A stretch of 64,000 nucleotides of DNA, from the NCBI RefSeq assembly GCF_000017405.1, contig NC_009667.1, positions 1,908,001-1,972,000 of the forward strand, given 5' to 3'. A model generated the notes under the pieces. That model was not told the origin of the DNA and made no database searches. It was given only the letters and a program-made list of their open reading frames with translations. Source of the DNA: Brucella anthropi ATCC 49188 (GTDB lineage Bacteria > Pseudomonadota > Alphaproteobacteria > Rhizobiales > Rhizobiaceae). Below, one piece after another: positions 6,959 through 17,095 of the stretch. Numbering within the stretch: the first letter of the stretch is position 1; each line of letters opens with the position of its first letter. Made by a program: the position numbers and the translations under genes.

Positions 6959-9735
6959 ATGGTTCTACTGTCAAAGCTGGCGCCAATGACGACAGCTTTG
7001 TCGTCCGGGCGCAAGGCGTAGGGCTGTCCTATGGGAAGACGCGCGCTCTGCGCGACGTCAACGTTGATATTCCCGTCGGCTGCATGGTCGGTCTGATCGG
7101 ACCTGACGGGGTCGGGAAATCAAGCCTGTTATCGTTGGTCGCCGGAGCGCGAACGATGCAACAGGGATGCATCGAGGTTCTCGGCGGTGATATTTCGGAC
7201 AAGCGTCATCTCCAGTCTGCCTATCCCCGTATCGCCTATATGCCGCAGGGACTTGGGAAGAACCTCTATCCCACGCTTTCGGTGTTCGAGAATATCGACT
7301 TTTTCGGACGGCTGTTCGGGCATAATCGAAAAGAACGTGAGCGTCGTATCGCCGATCTTCTGGCGCGCACGGGTATGTCGGCTTTCGCCGATCGTCCGGC
7401 TGGCAAACTATCGGGCGGCATGAAGCAGAAGACCAGCCTCTGCTGTTCGCTCATCCATGATCCCGATCTACTCATACTCGATGAGCCGACGACCGGTGTC
7501 GACCCCCTATCCCGGCGCCAGTTCTGGGAGCTGATTGATGATATCCGCAAGGATCGCCCCGGAATGAGCGTCATTGTCGCGACCGCTTATATGGAAGAGG
7601 CCGAGCGTTTCGACTGGCTGGTCGCGATGAATGATGGACAGATTCTGGCGACGGGTACACCGCAGGAATTGCTGCAGCGCACCAACACTCCAAATCTCGA
7701 TGCGGCCTTCATTGCGCTCCTGCCGGAGGAATTGCGGAAAGGCCATCAGGACATAGAAATTCCGCACCGGGATTTCGGTGCCGATGCTGAAATCGCCATT
7801 GAGGCAGAACACGTCACCGTTCGTTTTGGCAGCTTCACTGCGGTGAATAATGTAAGTTTTCGAATTCCGCGCGGTGAAATCTTCGGTTTTTTGGGTTCCA
7901 ACGGTTGCGGCAAGACCACGACCATGAAGGTTCTGACCGGACTGTTGCCTGCCAGCGACGGAACGGCGCGACTGTTCGGGCGAGAGGTCGATCCCAAGGA
8001 TATCGATATACGCCGCCATGTCGGATATATGTCGCAAGCATTTTCGCTTTATTCGGAGTTGACCGTTCGTCAGAATCTGGAACTCCACGCCAAATTGTTC
8101 GATATGGCGCCGGATCTGACCGAACGCCGTATCAAGGAATTGACCGAACGCTTTGATCTCATTGAGGTCATGGATTCCTTACCCGATGCCTTGCCGCTCG
8201 GCATCCGCCAGCGCCTGTCACTGGCTGTGGCTTTGATCCATTCACCTGATATTCTCATTCTCGATGAGCCGACATCGGGTGTGGACCCGGTCGCTCGTGA
8301 TGCTTTCTGGCAAATCCTCGCTGATTTGTCGCGCAAGGACAATGTGACGATTTTCGTCTCCACCCATTTCATGAACGAAGCGGAGCTTTGTGACCGGATT
8401 TCACTGATGCATGCGGGCAAGGTGCTGATCAGCGATACGCCGAAGGCGATTACCAAGAGTCGCAATGCTGAAACTCTGGAGGAAGCCTTCGTCGCATATC
8501 TGCAGGACGCTATTGGCGAGACAGAACAGTCAGCGCCATTGCCGGTAGCCAATTCAGATCAAATGGGAGAGGTAGGCGAAACACACCCAAAGAAGACTCC
8601 AGGCTGGTTGCCAGACCTGCGGCGAATGCTGGCTTACACACGACGTGAGGCTTTGGAACTGAAGCGTGATCCGATCCGCGCAACGCTGGCTATTCTGGGT
8701 AGCGTTATCCTGATGTTCGTTATTGGTTACGGTATTAACCTGGATGTCGAGGATCTGAAGTTCGCCGTGCTTGATCGTGACGATACGACGATCAGCCGCG
8801 ATTACACGCAGCAGATTGCAGGCTCGCGATATTTTTCTGAACAGGCTCCCATAACCGATTATGATGATCTGGACCGGCGAATGCGCGATGGAGAGATCAG
8901 TCTGGCTATCGAGATACCGCCGAATTTCGGCGCAAATGTCATGCGCGGCCGCCCGGTGGAAGTTGCTGCCTGGATTGACGGTGCGATGCCCACTCGTGCC
9001 GAGACGATCAAAGGCTATGTTCAAGGCATGCACGCCAACTGGCTGACGCAAAAAGCCCGCGAGCTTTATGGCAATGCGGCGAATGTTGGCAGTTTCAACC
9101 TGGAGATACGCTACCGTTATAATCCAGATGTGCAAAGCCTCGTAGCGATGGTGCCGGCAGTGATTCCGCTACTGCTTCTCATGATCCCTTCGATGCTGGC
9201 AGTGTTGAGCGTGGTTCGGGAAAAGGAACTGGGGTCGATCATCAATTTTTACGTGACGCCGGTGACGAAATTCGAGTTTTTGTTCGGCAAGCAGTTGCCC
9301 TATATCGGGCTGGCATTTTTGAATTTCCTGATGCTGACAGCCTTTGCGGTGTTTATTTTCCGGGTGCCGTTCACAGGGAGTTTTCCGACTTATGCGCTGG
9401 CGGCGCTGCTCTATGTCACAATTGCGACCGGCATGGGGTTGGTGCTGTCCACCTTCATGAACAGCCAGATTGCAGCGATCTTCGGAACGGCACTTCTGAC
9501 ACTCATTCCGGCTGTGCAATATTCCGGTATCATTGACCCCGTATCGTCGCTGCAAGGTGCGGGCGCGTTCATCGGTAAAATCTATCCCGCGACTTATTTT
9601 GTGACCATTTCTCGCGGGGTTTTCTCCAAGGCACTGGGTTTTGTCGATCTGGCAGGTTCGTTTTTGCCGTTGTTAATCGCGGTGCCGGTTCTCATGGCGC
9701 TCGCTATCGTTCTTCTCAAGAAACAGGCGAGCTAA
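6955..9735 (+). CDS. rbbA: RbbA/YhiH-type ABC transporter: two ATPase domains fused to a permease
   Basis: 926 residues from the ATG overlapping the previous stop (a start 10 codons upstream is open but less likely). Two nucleotide-binding domains come first: Walker [10 protein letters not shown] (about 49-57), signature LSGGM (about 152), Walker [13 protein letters not shown]; then Walker [10 protein letters not shown] (about 315-323), signature LPLGIRQ (about 413) and Walker [12 protein letters not shown]. An ABC-2 permease with a first membrane segment near 580-600, a large external loop and several C-terminal segments follows. NBD2's signature lost the SGG core, suggesting an asymmetric ATPase pair. 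In E. coli RbbA was described as ribosome-associated, but gene order with HlyD and YhhJ argues for export. Substrate unknown. Confidence 0.88.
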   Translation: MNGSTVKAGANDDSFVVRAQGVGLSYGKTRALRDVNVDIPVGCMVGLIGPDGVGKSSLLSLVAGARTMQQGCIEVLGGDISDKRHLQSAYPRIAYMPQGLGKNLYPTLSVFENIDFFGRLFGHNRKERERRIADLLARTGMSAFADRPAGKLSGGMKQKTSLCCSLIHDPDLLILDEPTTGVDPLSRRQFWELIDDIRKDRPGMSVIVATAYMEEAERFDWLVAMNDGQILATGTPQELLQRTNTPNLDAAFIALLPEELRKGHQDIEIPHRDFGADAEIAIEAEHVTVRFGSFTAVNNVSFRIPRGEIFGFLGSNGCGKTTTMKVLTGLLPASDGTARLFGREVDPKDIDIRRHVGYMSQAFSLYSELTVRQNLELHAKLFDMAPDLTERRIKELTERFDLIEVMDSLPDALPLGIRQRLSLAVALIHSPDILILDEPTSGVDPVARDAFWQILADLSRKDNVTIFVSTHFMNEAELCDRISLMHAGKVLISDTPKAITKSRNAETLEEAFVAYLQDAIGETEQSAPLPVANSDQMGEVGETHPKKTPGWLPDLRRMLAYTRREALELKRDPIRATLAILGSVILMFVIGYGINLDVEDLKFAVLDRDDTTISRDYTQQIAGSRYFSEQAPITDYDDLDRRMRDGEISLAIEIPPNFGANVMRGRPVEVAAWIDGAMPTRAETIKGYVQGMHANWLTQKARELYGNAANVGSFNLEIRYRYNPDVQSLVAMVPAVIPLLLLMIPSMLAVLSVVREKELGSIINFYVTPVTKFEFLFGKQLPYIGLAFLNFLMLTAFAVFIFRVPFTGSFPTYALAALLYVTIATGMGLVLSTFMNSQIAAIFGTALLTLIPAVQYSGIIDPVSSLQGAGAFIGKIYPATYFVTISRGVFSKALGFVDLAGSFLPLLIAVPVLMALAIVLLKKQAS

Positions 9736-9736
9736 G

Positions 9737-10849
9737 ATGCGGATATCTAACATATTCCAGCTTGGAGTGAAGGAACTGCGTGGTTTGGCGCGCGATCCGA
9801 TGCTGCTGATCCTGATTGTCTATGCCTTTACGCTTGCGATCTATACGGCATCGAAAGCAATGCCCGAAACCCTCAACAATGCGGCGATAGCGATTGTCGA
9901 CGAAGATCAGTCGCCGGTTTCGAGCCGGATCACGACGGCATTTTATCCGCCATATTTCGTGCCTCCGAAGCTGATTTCATCCTATGAAATGGATGCCCGG
10001 ATGGATGAGGGGCTTGATACTTTCGCACTGAACATACCGCCGAATTTCCAGCGTGATCTTCTGGCGGGTCGTTCGCCGACAATTCAGCTCAATGTCGATG
10101 CAACCCGAATGAGCCAGGCCTTTACCGGTGGCGGCTATGTGCAGTCGATTGTGTCGAGCGAGGTAAGCGAATTCCTCAATCGCTATCGCGGTAGCGCACA
10201 AACGCCGGTTGAACTCAATCTCAGAGCGAGATTCAATCAGGATTTGAACAAGGGCTGGTTTGGTGCGATCAACAATGTGATTTCATCGGTTACGATGCTA
10301 TCGATCATCCTGACGGGCGCGGCGCTCATTCGGGAACGCGAACACGGAACCATAGAGCATCTATTGGTAATGCCCGTGACGCCGGTTGAAATCATGGTCA
10401 GCAAGATTTGGTCCATGGGGCTTGTCGTGCTGGTTGCTTCTGCATTCGCATTGGTCTTCGTGGTACAGGGGCTGCTTGCCGTTCCTATCTATGGGTCGGT
10501 GTCGCTGTTTCTCGTTGGTGCTGCGCTCCAGCTCTTCGCAACGACCAGCCTTGGTATTTTTCTGGCTACGGCGGCCGGTTCGATGCCGCAGTTCGGAATG
10601 TTGCTCATGCTGGTGCTTTTGCCTTTGCAGGTGCTTTCGGGAGGGACAACACCTCGCGAAAGCATGCCTGAAATCATCCAGACAATCATGCTGGCAGCGC
10701 CGAATACGCATTTCGTCATATTGGCCCAATCGATCCTGTTTCGCGGAGCAGGGCTGGGTGTCGTCTGGCCGCAATTTCTGGCGCTGATCGTCATTGGCTC
10801 TGTGCTGTTCTACTTCGCGCTTCAGCGTTTCCGTGCGTTCCTGCGATAG
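9737..10849 (+). CDS. yhhJ: ABC-2 type permease, YhhJ-like
   Basis: 370 residues, starting 1 nt after the RbbA-type stop. One N-terminal membrane segment, an external domain (about residues 45-180) and five C-terminal membrane segments with the ABC-2 motif REREHGTIEHLLVMPVTP. It should pair with the permease half of the preceding gene to form the exporter. The three-gene order adaptor, double-ATPase permease, second permease is the E. coli yhiI-yhiH-yhhJ arrangement. No intrinsic terminator is seen directly after it; the cobalamin riboswitch follows about 115 bp later. Confidence 0.88.
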   Translation: MRISNIFQLGVKELRGLARDPMLLILIVYAFTLAIYTASKAMPETLNNAAIAIVDEDQSPVSSRITTAFYPPYFVPPKLISSYEMDARMDEGLDTFALNIPPNFQRDLLAGRSPTIQLNVDATRMSQAFTGGGYVQSIVSSEVSEFLNRYRGSAQTPVELNLRARFNQDLNKGWFGAINNVISSVTMLSIILTGAALIREREHGTIEHLLVMPVTPVEIMVSKIWSMGLVVLVASAFALVFVVQGLLAVPIYGSVSLFLVGAALQLFATTSLGIFLATAAGSMPQFGMLLMLVLLPLQVLSGGTTPRESMPEIIQTIMLAAPNTHFVILAQSILFRGAGLGVVWPQFLALIVIGSVLFYFALQRFRAFLR

Positions 10850-10964
10850 GAAAATTCTTTAAAATCAGGAGGCTGAATCCATTCCCTGCGAATGTGATTC
10901 AGTTTTCTGTGCCGGATTGTGCTTTAGTGGAGTTGCGAATCCTTAACCATGTTGCTATCGCAAT

Positions 10965-11165
10965 TCTCAGGAAACGGTTCCGCTGTTCAGGCGGATGAAA
11001 AGGGAACACGGTGAAGCCATCCTGGTTGATGCCGCGACTGCCCCCGCAACTGTAACCGGAGAGCTATCCTCCACAGCCGTGCAAGCGGTAAAAGCCACTG
11101 AGAGCAGTCGATGCACTCGGGAAGGCGGAGGGAAAGCGACGACCCGGAAGTCAGGAGACCTGCCG
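10965..11165 (+). ncRNA. Cobalamin (AdoCbl) riboswitch
   Basis: The conserved blocks appear in order: AAAAGGGAA near 10998, TGCCGCGACTGCCCCCGCAACTGTAA (11030-11055; the B12 box region), GCCACTG at 11095-11101, GGGAAGG at 11119-11125 and GAAGTCAGGAGACCTGCC at 11147-11164. This is the class-I cobalamin aptamer. It lies 170 nt upstream of the btuB-type receptor gene and should repress the uptake operon when adenosylcobalamin is abundant. Ends are approximate. Confidence 0.95.
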
Positions 11166-11192
11166 TATCCGGTCACCCATGCATGGATACGG
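11163..11192 (+). promoter_or_regulatory. Hairpin overlapping the 3' end of the riboswitch
   Basis: CCGTATCC (11163-11170) pairs perfectly with GGATACGG (11185-11192). It shares its first bases with the aptamer's closing segment, so it may form an alternative structure. No T-run follows, so control is more likely translational or Rho-dependent than intrinsic termination. Confidence 0.45.
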
Positions 11193-11336
11193 GGTGTGTC
11201 CAGGCGCGGCTGTCCGTGGCGGTGACATTGTTGAAATGTTGCCGTCAGGGAGAAGGGCCTTCAGTGCCACTATCACTTCAACCTGCGGTGCGAGGAAAAG
11301 CCGGTATCGTTCTTCGGTTCGGCGGGTTGAGGGAAA

Positions 11337-13202
11337 ATGCATCTTTTGAAATCATCTGTTTTATTGGTATCGGCCAGCGTTCTTGCGCTGCCGTCCACGA
11401 CGCTTGCTCAAAGTCTGCCGAATAGTGCTGACAGTGTCGTCCTCGATACAATCGTGGTTACACCATTGCGCCGCGCGTCTTCGCTGCAGCGCTCGACCTC
11501 ATCTGTAACGGTTATCGATTCAGCCGATATCGAACGGTCGGCTGCTCCCGATCTCCAATCGTTGCTGAAGTCCTATAGCGGTATCTCCATAAAGACGAAC
11601 GGCGGGCAGGGCTCGTCGTCGGACATTTACATGCGTGGCATGTCTTCCAAGCAGACGGTTGTTCTCATCAATGGTGTGCGCACGGCGTCGGCGACAACCG
11701 GAGCAACTGCGCTTGCGAACATTCCTCTGAGTTCCATCGACCGTGTTGAAATTGCCAAGGGCTCTCATTCTGCGCAATACGGCGCCGATGCCATGGGCGG
11801 GGTGATCAATATCATCACCAAGCAAGGCGGAGCCTGCGGTGCTCGCTCCTGGTGCGGCAGTCTTTCTACCGGTGTCAGCCATCCATGGGGTGGATATGCT
11901 TCCGGGACCATACAGGGAAGAAGCAATGATGGTGTTGACTATGCCTTTGGTGCGGCCATAACCGGCACGCAAGGATATGACTTCACCACATCGGATGCCT
12001 ATGGCCACGAACCGGATCGCGATGGATTCTTGCAGGGCTCATTCAACTTTGCGCTGTCGAAGGATTTCGACTGGGGCAAAATTTATGCGGACGGTCTCCT
12101 TAGCCGAGGGCGCAATCAGTATGATGCCAAGGCACCATCACCGAACCAGGCCGATAGTACCGCATTTACCGGCAAGATCGGAACACGCATCGATCATACT
12201 GCGGATTGGTCATCGACGCTGGAATTCAGCACCGGTATCGACAACAGCCGTAACTTCAGGAAAGGCGTGAGCGGTTCGGACCGGTTTGAAACCAAGCGTT
12301 ATGGCGTTTTTGCCTCGACCGAGAAGAGTTTCGACACCGGCACGGTCAACCACACCGTGACCGCTGGTGTGGAAGCCTATCGCGAGGAGATCAACACCAC
12401 CGTTGCTTATGATGAAACCAGCCGCGATCTGGCTGCTGTATTTGGTCAGTATTCGCTGGAGTATGAGGCGCTGCGCTTCGATGGCGGGCTGCGTTACGAC
12501 CATAATGGGCAGTTCGGCGATGTCGTGACCTACAATCTCGGTACGAGTTATGAAGTTCTGCCGGACCTTGTTTTGCGGTCATCCTACGCCACGGGTTTTA
12601 GGGCGCCGACTTTCAACGAGCTTTATTATCCAGGCTTCGCCAATCCTGATTTGCAGCCGGAAAAGTCCCGATCATATGAAATCGGCTTGAACTGGCAGGC
12701 TACGGCTTCGACAAGCCTTGATATGGCATTCTATCAGACATGGTTGCGCGATGCGATTATGAGCACTGCGCCAACCTATCTGCCTTACAATGTCGCAAGT
12801 GCAAGGGTTACAGGCTTCGAAGCTACGCTGGCGCATCGTTTTGATGATCGCTGGGGCGTCAAGGGTTCTATCGACCTGAAGCAGCCAATTGATGAGGATA
12901 CGGAAAAGGATCTTCCTTATCGTGAACGTTTCAAGGCTGCGGCGGAGGTCAATTTCACGCCGATTGAACAGCTCGATCTGACTGCAAGAGTGATCTATGG
13001 CGGTTCGCGTTATGCTGATGCTGCGAACAGCAAGAAACTCGGAGACTATGTGACTGCTGATTTCGTGGCAGTCTATTCCATCGACAAGCAATCGCAGTTG
13101 AAGTTCTCGGTGGAGAATATCTTTGACAAGGACTATCAGACCAGCTCTGGCTATATTGCGCCGGGGCGCACCATCAATGTCGGATTGACCCGGAATTTCT
13201 GA
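11337..13202 (+). CDS. btuB: TonB-dependent vitamin B12 receptor BtuB
   Basis: 621 residues. Signal peptide of about 24 residues ending in TLAQ, a TonB-box-like DTIVVTPLRR just after it, plug domain with YMRGMSSKQTVVLINGVR and IEIVKG-type motif (VEIAKGSHSAQYGADAMGGVINI), then a 22-strand barrel ending in a terminal Phe (GLTRNF), as outer membrane insertion requires. The cobalamin riboswitch directly upstream and btuFCD homologs downstream make B12 or a related corrinoid the substrate. It is the first gene of the operon and the next gene starts 13 nt after its stop. Confidence 0.93.
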   Translation: MHLLKSSVLLVSASVLALPSTTLAQSLPNSADSVVLDTIVVTPLRRASSLQRSTSSVTVIDSADIERSAAPDLQSLLKSYSGISIKTNGGQGSSSDIYMRGMSSKQTVVLINGVRTASATTGATALANIPLSSIDRVEIAKGSHSAQYGADAMGGVINIITKQGGACGARSWCGSLSTGVSHPWGGYASGTIQGRSNDGVDYAFGAAITGTQGYDFTTSDAYGHEPDRDGFLQGSFNFALSKDFDWGKIYADGLLSRGRNQYDAKAPSPNQADSTAFTGKIGTRIDHTADWSSTLEFSTGIDNSRNFRKGVSGSDRFETKRYGVFASTEKSFDTGTVNHTVTAGVEAYREEINTTVAYDETSRDLAAVFGQYSLEYEALRFDGGLRYDHNGQFGDVVTYNLGTSYEVLPDLVLRSSYATGFRAPTFNELYYPGFANPDLQPEKSRSYEIGLNWQATASTSLDMAFYQTWLRDAIMSTAPTYLPYNVASARVTGFEATLAHRFDDRWGVKGSIDLKQPIDEDTEKDLPYRERFKAAAEVNFTPIEQLDLTARVIYGGSRYADAANSKKLGDYVTADFVAVYSIDKQSQLKFSVENIFDKDYQTSSGYIAPGRTINVGLTRNF

Positions 13203-13215
13203 GGCTGAACAGAGA

Positions 13216-14055
13216 ATGAAAAGGGCGTCCGCAAATTGGATAACCAGCTTCTGCCTCGCGGCGGGGCTGGCCCTATTCGTTCGAAATTCAGCAAACGCGG
13301 GGGACATTCCCCATCACGTCGTTTCCATCAACGTATGCACCGATCAGCTGGCATTGTTGCTGGCCAATGAGGGCCAGTTGCGATCGGTTTCTTACTTGTC
13401 GCAGGACCCGGAACTATCCGTGATGGCTGCAAAAGCCCGCGAGGTGCCGGTCAACCATGCGCAGGCAGAAGAAGTCTTTCTGATGAAGCCTGACCTTGTG
13501 CTGGCGGGCACATTCTCGTCGAGGGCAACGGTAGGGCTGTTGCGCAAGCTGGGTGTTCGTGTGGAAGAGTTCGCGCCTGCCCGCACGTTCGGCGATATAG
13601 AGGATCATCTGCGTCGCATGGGCGAGGTGCTCGGAAGACAGGCGGAAGCCAGCCGGGAAATCGACAAAATGAAAACTGCTCTGGCGGCAATCCAGCCTCC
13701 GATCCGTCGCAAGACGGTCGCGCTTTATTATGCCAACAGTTACACATCCGGCCGGGGGATGCTGGTTGATGAGGCCGTGCGTCTTGCCGGGCTTGATAAT
13801 CTGGCCGACAAGGCAGGGATCAGCGGTTCTGCGCCGCTGCCGCTGGAAAAGCTGGTGCTCGAGAAGCCGGATATTCTGGTGCGCAGTTCAAGAGATCGCG
13901 CGCCTGCGCTGGCTTTCGAGAATTTCGAACATCCGGCACTGCGGGCGCTTGAAAAACAGGCGAGGGCGGTGACGATAGCGGATAATCTGACGGTTTGCGG
14001 TGGTCCATTCAGTGTGGAAGCTGTGGCAGAGCTCGCGGAGGCGGCGCGTGACTGA
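13216..14055 (+). CDS. btuF: Cobalamin ABC transporter, periplasmic binding protein BtuF
   Basis: 279 residues. N-terminal signal peptide (SANWITSFCLAAGLALF...NANAG-like) followed by the class-III binding-protein fold: VVSINVCTDQLALLLA, DLVLAGTFSS, a long linking helix around LRRMGEVLGRQ, and DILVRSSRDRAPAL. The start follows the btuB stop by 13 nt and the end overlaps the permease start by 8 nt. In this setting it captures cobalamin in the periplasm and delivers it to the BtuCD-type complex. The fold is shared with iron-siderophore binding proteins; the riboswitch settles the assignment. Confidence 0.88.
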   Translation: MKRASANWITSFCLAAGLALFVRNSANAGDIPHHVVSINVCTDQLALLLANEGQLRSVSYLSQDPELSVMAAKAREVPVNHAQAEEVFLMKPDLVLAGTFSSRATVGLLRKLGVRVEEFAPARTFGDIEDHLRRMGEVLGRQAEASREIDKMKTALAAIQPPIRRKTVALYYANSYTSGRGMLVDEAVRLAGLDNLADKAGISGSAPLPLEKLVLEKPDILVRSSRDRAPALAFENFEHPALRALEKQARAVTIADNLTVCGGPFSVEAVAELAEAARD

Positions 14056-15049
14056 ACGGAACCGCTTCTATCTTCTGCTCGTCGGGCTGGCCATGCTTGT
14101 GGTTTTGCTTTTCATCGTTTCACTGCTGACAGGGCCTGCTGCGATCAGTATGACTGACAGCCTCAGGGCGCTTTTCGGCGATGATAGCGAAATGATCGCA
14201 CTCGTCATGCGTGAAATCCGCCTGCCGCGGGCACTGCTCGCGCTCCTCATCGGCGCTTCTCTTGGATTGTCTGGCGCTGCCTTGCAGGGCTACCTGCGCA
14301 ACCCGCTCGCGGAACCCGGCCTGCTGGGTGTGAGCGCATCCGCGTCATTCGGCGCTGTTATTGCTATTTATAGCGGTCTCTCGCTTCTGTTCCCGCTGGC
14401 TTTGCCGCTCCTCGCGCTTGCAGGTGCCTTTGTGTCGGTGTTTCTCGTCAAGCTTCTGGCGGGGCGCAATGCTGGTACGCTTGCGGTCATATTGGCCGGT
14501 GTCGCGGTGACCAGTCTCGCCGGTGCATTGACGGCGCTGGCGCTCAACCTGTCGCCCAACCCGTTTGCCGCAATGGAAATCGTGTTCTGGATGCTCGGAT
14601 CGCTGGCGGATAGATCAATGACACATGTGGCACTCGCTGCACCGTTTATCCTCATTGGCTGGGCCATGCTTCTGGCGCTTGGGCGGTCGCTCGACAGTTT
14701 GACACTAGGCGCAGATGCTGCGGCCACAATGGGCGTCAATCTGGCCCGCGTGCAGCTTTTTGCCGTGCTGGGCACAGCTTCGTGCGTGGGCGCTTCCACC
14801 GCTGTTGCCGGTGCAATCGGTTTCGTAGGGCTGGTGGTTCCTCATCTTCTGCGACCGCTTGTCGGTGCGCGTCCGTCGCGATTGCTGGTTGCCAGCGGTT
14901 TCGGTGGGGCTGCTCTGTTGTTGGCTGCTGACGTGTTGGTGCGTGTCGTTATGCCGGGGCGTGAACTGAAACTGGGCGTCCTGACGGCAATCATTGGTGC
15001 CCCATTCTTTCTGTGGCTTGTGTTTAAATATCGGAGGCAGCTCGTATGA
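14048..15049 (+). CDS. btuC: Cobalamin ABC transporter permease BtuC
   Basis: 333 residues of the FecCD/BtuC family with about ten membrane segments. IRLPRALLALLIGASLGLSGAALQGYLRNPLAEPGLLG is the family signature, here read as short blocks IRLPRALLA, GLSGAALQG and NPLAEPGLLG. GAIGFVGLVVPHLLRP near residue 255 contains the cytoplasmic coupling region. I choose the GTG at 14048 because GGAGG (14037-14041) precedes it by 6 nt; this makes an 8-nt overlap with btuF. It overlaps btuD by ATGA, so translational coupling is likely. Confidence 0.9.
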   Translation: MTERNRFYLLLVGLAMLVVLLFIVSLLTGPAAISMTDSLRALFGDDSEMIALVMREIRLPRALLALLIGASLGLSGAALQGYLRNPLAEPGLLGVSASASFGAVIAIYSGLSLLFPLALPLLALAGAFVSVFLVKLLAGRNAGTLAVILAGVAVTSLAGALTALALNLSPNPFAAMEIVFWMLGSLADRSMTHVALAAPFILIGWAMLLALGRSLDSLTLGADAAATMGVNLARVQLFAVLGTASCVGASTAVAGAIGFVGLVVPHLLRPLVGARPSRLLVASGFGGAALLLAADVLVRVVMPGRELKLGVLTAIIGAPFFLWLVFKYRRQLV

Positions 15050-15819
15050 CATCGCTTTCGGTAAAAAATCTTTCCGTTACGCTTGGCGGGAAGGCAGTAC
15101 TCAGCGACGCAAGTTTCGATATGCATGGTGGTGAATTCATCGGACTGATCGGACCTAACGGTGCTGGCAAGACGACATTGTTGCGCGCCATTTTGGGACT
15201 TGTGAGGTCCAGCGGGGAAATTTCGTTCGACACAGGCGATGTGCGCCACATGAGCGCTTCGACAAAAGCACAGAACCTCGCTTATCTGCCGCAGGAGCGT
15301 GATGTCGCGTGGCCGGTATCCGTGGAGATGCTTGTTTCTTTGGGACGCTCCGCCTTGAAGCCGGTTTTTGCGAGCATGAGCGCACAGGATAAAATGCTCA
15401 TCGAGACCGCAATGCAGCGTATGGATGTTACCCGATTTCGGGAACGGTCGGCGATCGAGCTTTCCGGCGGAGAACGGGCACGCGTGCTGATTGCGCGCGT
15501 TCTGGCGCAGGATACGCCCGTAATACTCGCCGATGAGCCGGTGGCTGGGCTCGACCCTTCTCATCAGCTTGGATTGATGGAAAGTTTTGCCGAACTTGCA
15601 AAAGAGGGGAGGACTGTTGTCGCCTCATTGCATGAGTTGAGCCTTGCGGCACAGCATTGCACGCGCCTTATTTTGCTCGACAAGGGACGTATCGTTGCAG
15701 ATGGGGAGCCAACGAAAGTTCTCACGCCACAGTTGCTGCACGACGTCTATGGTATTCGAGCGAAAATCATGACGGTGGATGGCGAGTTCATCGTCCATCC
15801 GACCTCACGTATTGGCTAG
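15046..15819 (+). CDS. btuD: Cobalamin ABC transporter ATP-binding protein BtuD
   Basis: 257 residues, single ATPase domain. Walker A GPNGAGKTT (about 36-44), Q-loop LPQERD, signature LSGGERARV, Walker B VILADEPVAGLDP and the switch His in SLHELSLA. It starts inside the btuC stop (ATGA) and is the last gene of the B12 operon. It ends in a 4-bp overlap with the convergent dehydrogenase gene, so no room exists for a terminator between them. Confidence 0.9.
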   Translation: MTSLSVKNLSVTLGGKAVLSDASFDMHGGEFIGLIGPNGAGKTTLLRAILGLVRSSGEISFDTGDVRHMSASTKAQNLAYLPQERDVAWPVSVEMLVSLGRSALKPVFASMSAQDKMLIETAMQRMDVTRFRERSAIELSGGERARVLIARVLAQDTPVILADEPVAGLDPSHQLGLMESFAELAKEGRTVVASLHELSLAAQHCTRLILLDKGRIVADGEPTKVLTPQLLHDVYGIRAKIMTVDGEFIVHPTSRIG

Positions 15820-16946
15820 ACATTTTTCCACCGATGCTCGCGGGAAGAGGCGTAGATGGCTTCTACAGCCTTCTGGACTTCATAACCTTCGCGGAAATCG
15901 GCGTGATTGGTCTTCTGCCCCGCAATGGCCAACAGGAAGTCGCGAACTTCGATCGTCTTGAGATCGTTGAAGCCGATCTGGTGGCCGCCCGCTACGCAAA
16001 ATGCGCCATAGGGTTCGTGTTCGGGGCCAGCAAAGATCTTGCGGAAGCCTTGTTGTCCTTTTTTGTCGGAAAAGAGAAACAGGTCGAGCTCATTGAAGCG
16101 TTCCTGTGAAAAGAAGAGGGAGCCTTTCGATCCGGAAATTTCGAAGTCGTGCTGCATCTTGCGACCGCTGGTGATCCAGCTCGCTTCGATTGTGCCCGTT
16201 GCCCCGTTTTCAAAACGCACGAAAGCGCGGCAGACATCGTCTGTTTCCACGGGTTTCATCTGCGAAAGGTTCAAACTATCTGGGCGCTCATTGATGATGG
16301 TGACGGCGTCTCCCATGACCGTCGTTATCGGCCCAACGAGATAGCGTGCGGCGGCAATGATGTGACTGCCGATATCGGCTAACGCTCCTCCACCGCCTGC
16401 CGGATCGAGACGCCAGGTCCATGGAATACGCGCATCGGCCATGAAGTCTTCCGCATGAATACCGCGAAAATTGCGAATTTCGCCCAGTTCACCGCTGTCG
16501 ATGATTTCCTTGGCCAGTTTTATCATCGGGTTTTTCAGATAGTTGAACCCAACGGCTGTCTGAACACCTTGCCGTTCTGCGGCGAGCGTCATTTCGAGGC
16601 ACTCGGCAGCGGTGGGTGCAAGCGGCTTTTCGCAATAGACGTGTTTGCCCGCTTCAATGGCGGCGAGCGCCATCTCCTTGTGAAACCGGTTTGGCGTCGT
16701 GATGTCGATGAGATTGATATCCGGGTTGGTGATCAATTCCCGCCAATCTCCAGTGGCATTTGCAAATCCCAGTTGTTTTGCGGCTTTTGACGCCGTTTCA
16801 GAATTCACATCGGCCAATGTGTGAAGCTGCACATCGATAGGTAGGTCGAAAACGCGATTGACGTTAGCGAGCGCAAGGGCGTGCGTCTTGCCCATGAAGC
16901 CGGACCCGATCAAGCCCGCCACCACAACCTCAGCTCTATCAGCCAT
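15816..16946 (-). CDS. Gfo/Idh/MocA family dehydrogenase
   Basis: 376 residues from the ATG at 16946, chosen because GGAGGA lies 7 nt upstream; the frame is open to 17012. The Rossmann motif GLIGSGFMGKTHALA is at the N terminus, DITTPNRFHKEMA and the substrate-site motif EKPLAPT follow, and the C-terminal half has the GGGALADIGSH block of inositol/sugar dehydrogenase relatives. It should oxidise or reduce a sugar or polyol with NAD(P). It is transcribed divergently from a sugar ABC importer across a 277-bp control region with palindromes, so both probably serve the same carbohydrate. Confidence 0.88.
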   Translation of the reverse strand: MADRAEVVVAGLIGSGFMGKTHALALANVNRVFDLPIDVQLHTLADVNSETASKAAKQLGFANATGDWRELITNPDINLIDITTPNRFHKEMALAAIEAGKHVYCEKPLAPTAAECLEMTLAAERQGVQTAVGFNYLKNPMIKLAKEIIDSGELGEIRNFRGIHAEDFMADARIPWTWRLDPAGGGGALADIGSHIIAAARYLVGPITTVMGDAVTIINERPDSLNLSQMKPVETDDVCRAFVRFENGATGTIEASWITSGRKMQHDFEISGSKGSLFFSQERFNELDLFLFSDKKGQQGFRKIFAGPEHEPYGAFCVAGGHQIGFNDLKTIEVRDFLLAIAGQKTNHADFREGYEVQKAVEAIYASSREHRWKNV

Positions 16947-17054
16947 TGTCATTCCTCCAGAAACGATGGTCGAAGCGTTTGGTGCTGCGCAACTCCTTTG
17001 GGAAATAAGCATATCGTCGGCAGCTTATGCGATTGACATGAGCTACCAGAAATG

Positions 17055-17066
17055 GAATTATAATTC
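17055..17066. promoter_or_regulatory. Palindromic operator candidate 1 in divergent sugar-locus promoter
   Basis: GAATTATAATTC is a perfect 12-bp palindrome; with flanks it reads GGAA-N6-TTCT, close to the GGAA-N6-TTCC site reported for rhizobial IolR. A -10-like TATAAT (17059-17064) is inside it and TTGACA lies at 17033-17038 (20-bp spacing, long). A repressor bound here would block the importer promoter. Confidence 0.5.
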
Positions 17067-17082
17067 TACGAGAATTTGTTAT

Positions 17083-17095
17083 GAATGTTTCATTC
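17083..17095. promoter_or_regulatory. Palindromic operator candidate 2 in divergent sugar-locus promoter
   Basis: GAATG-TTT-CATTC is an inverted repeat 28 bp after the first palindrome, sharing the outer GAAT/ATTC. The spacing is near three helical turns, so two dimers could sit on the same face. Confidence 0.4.
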
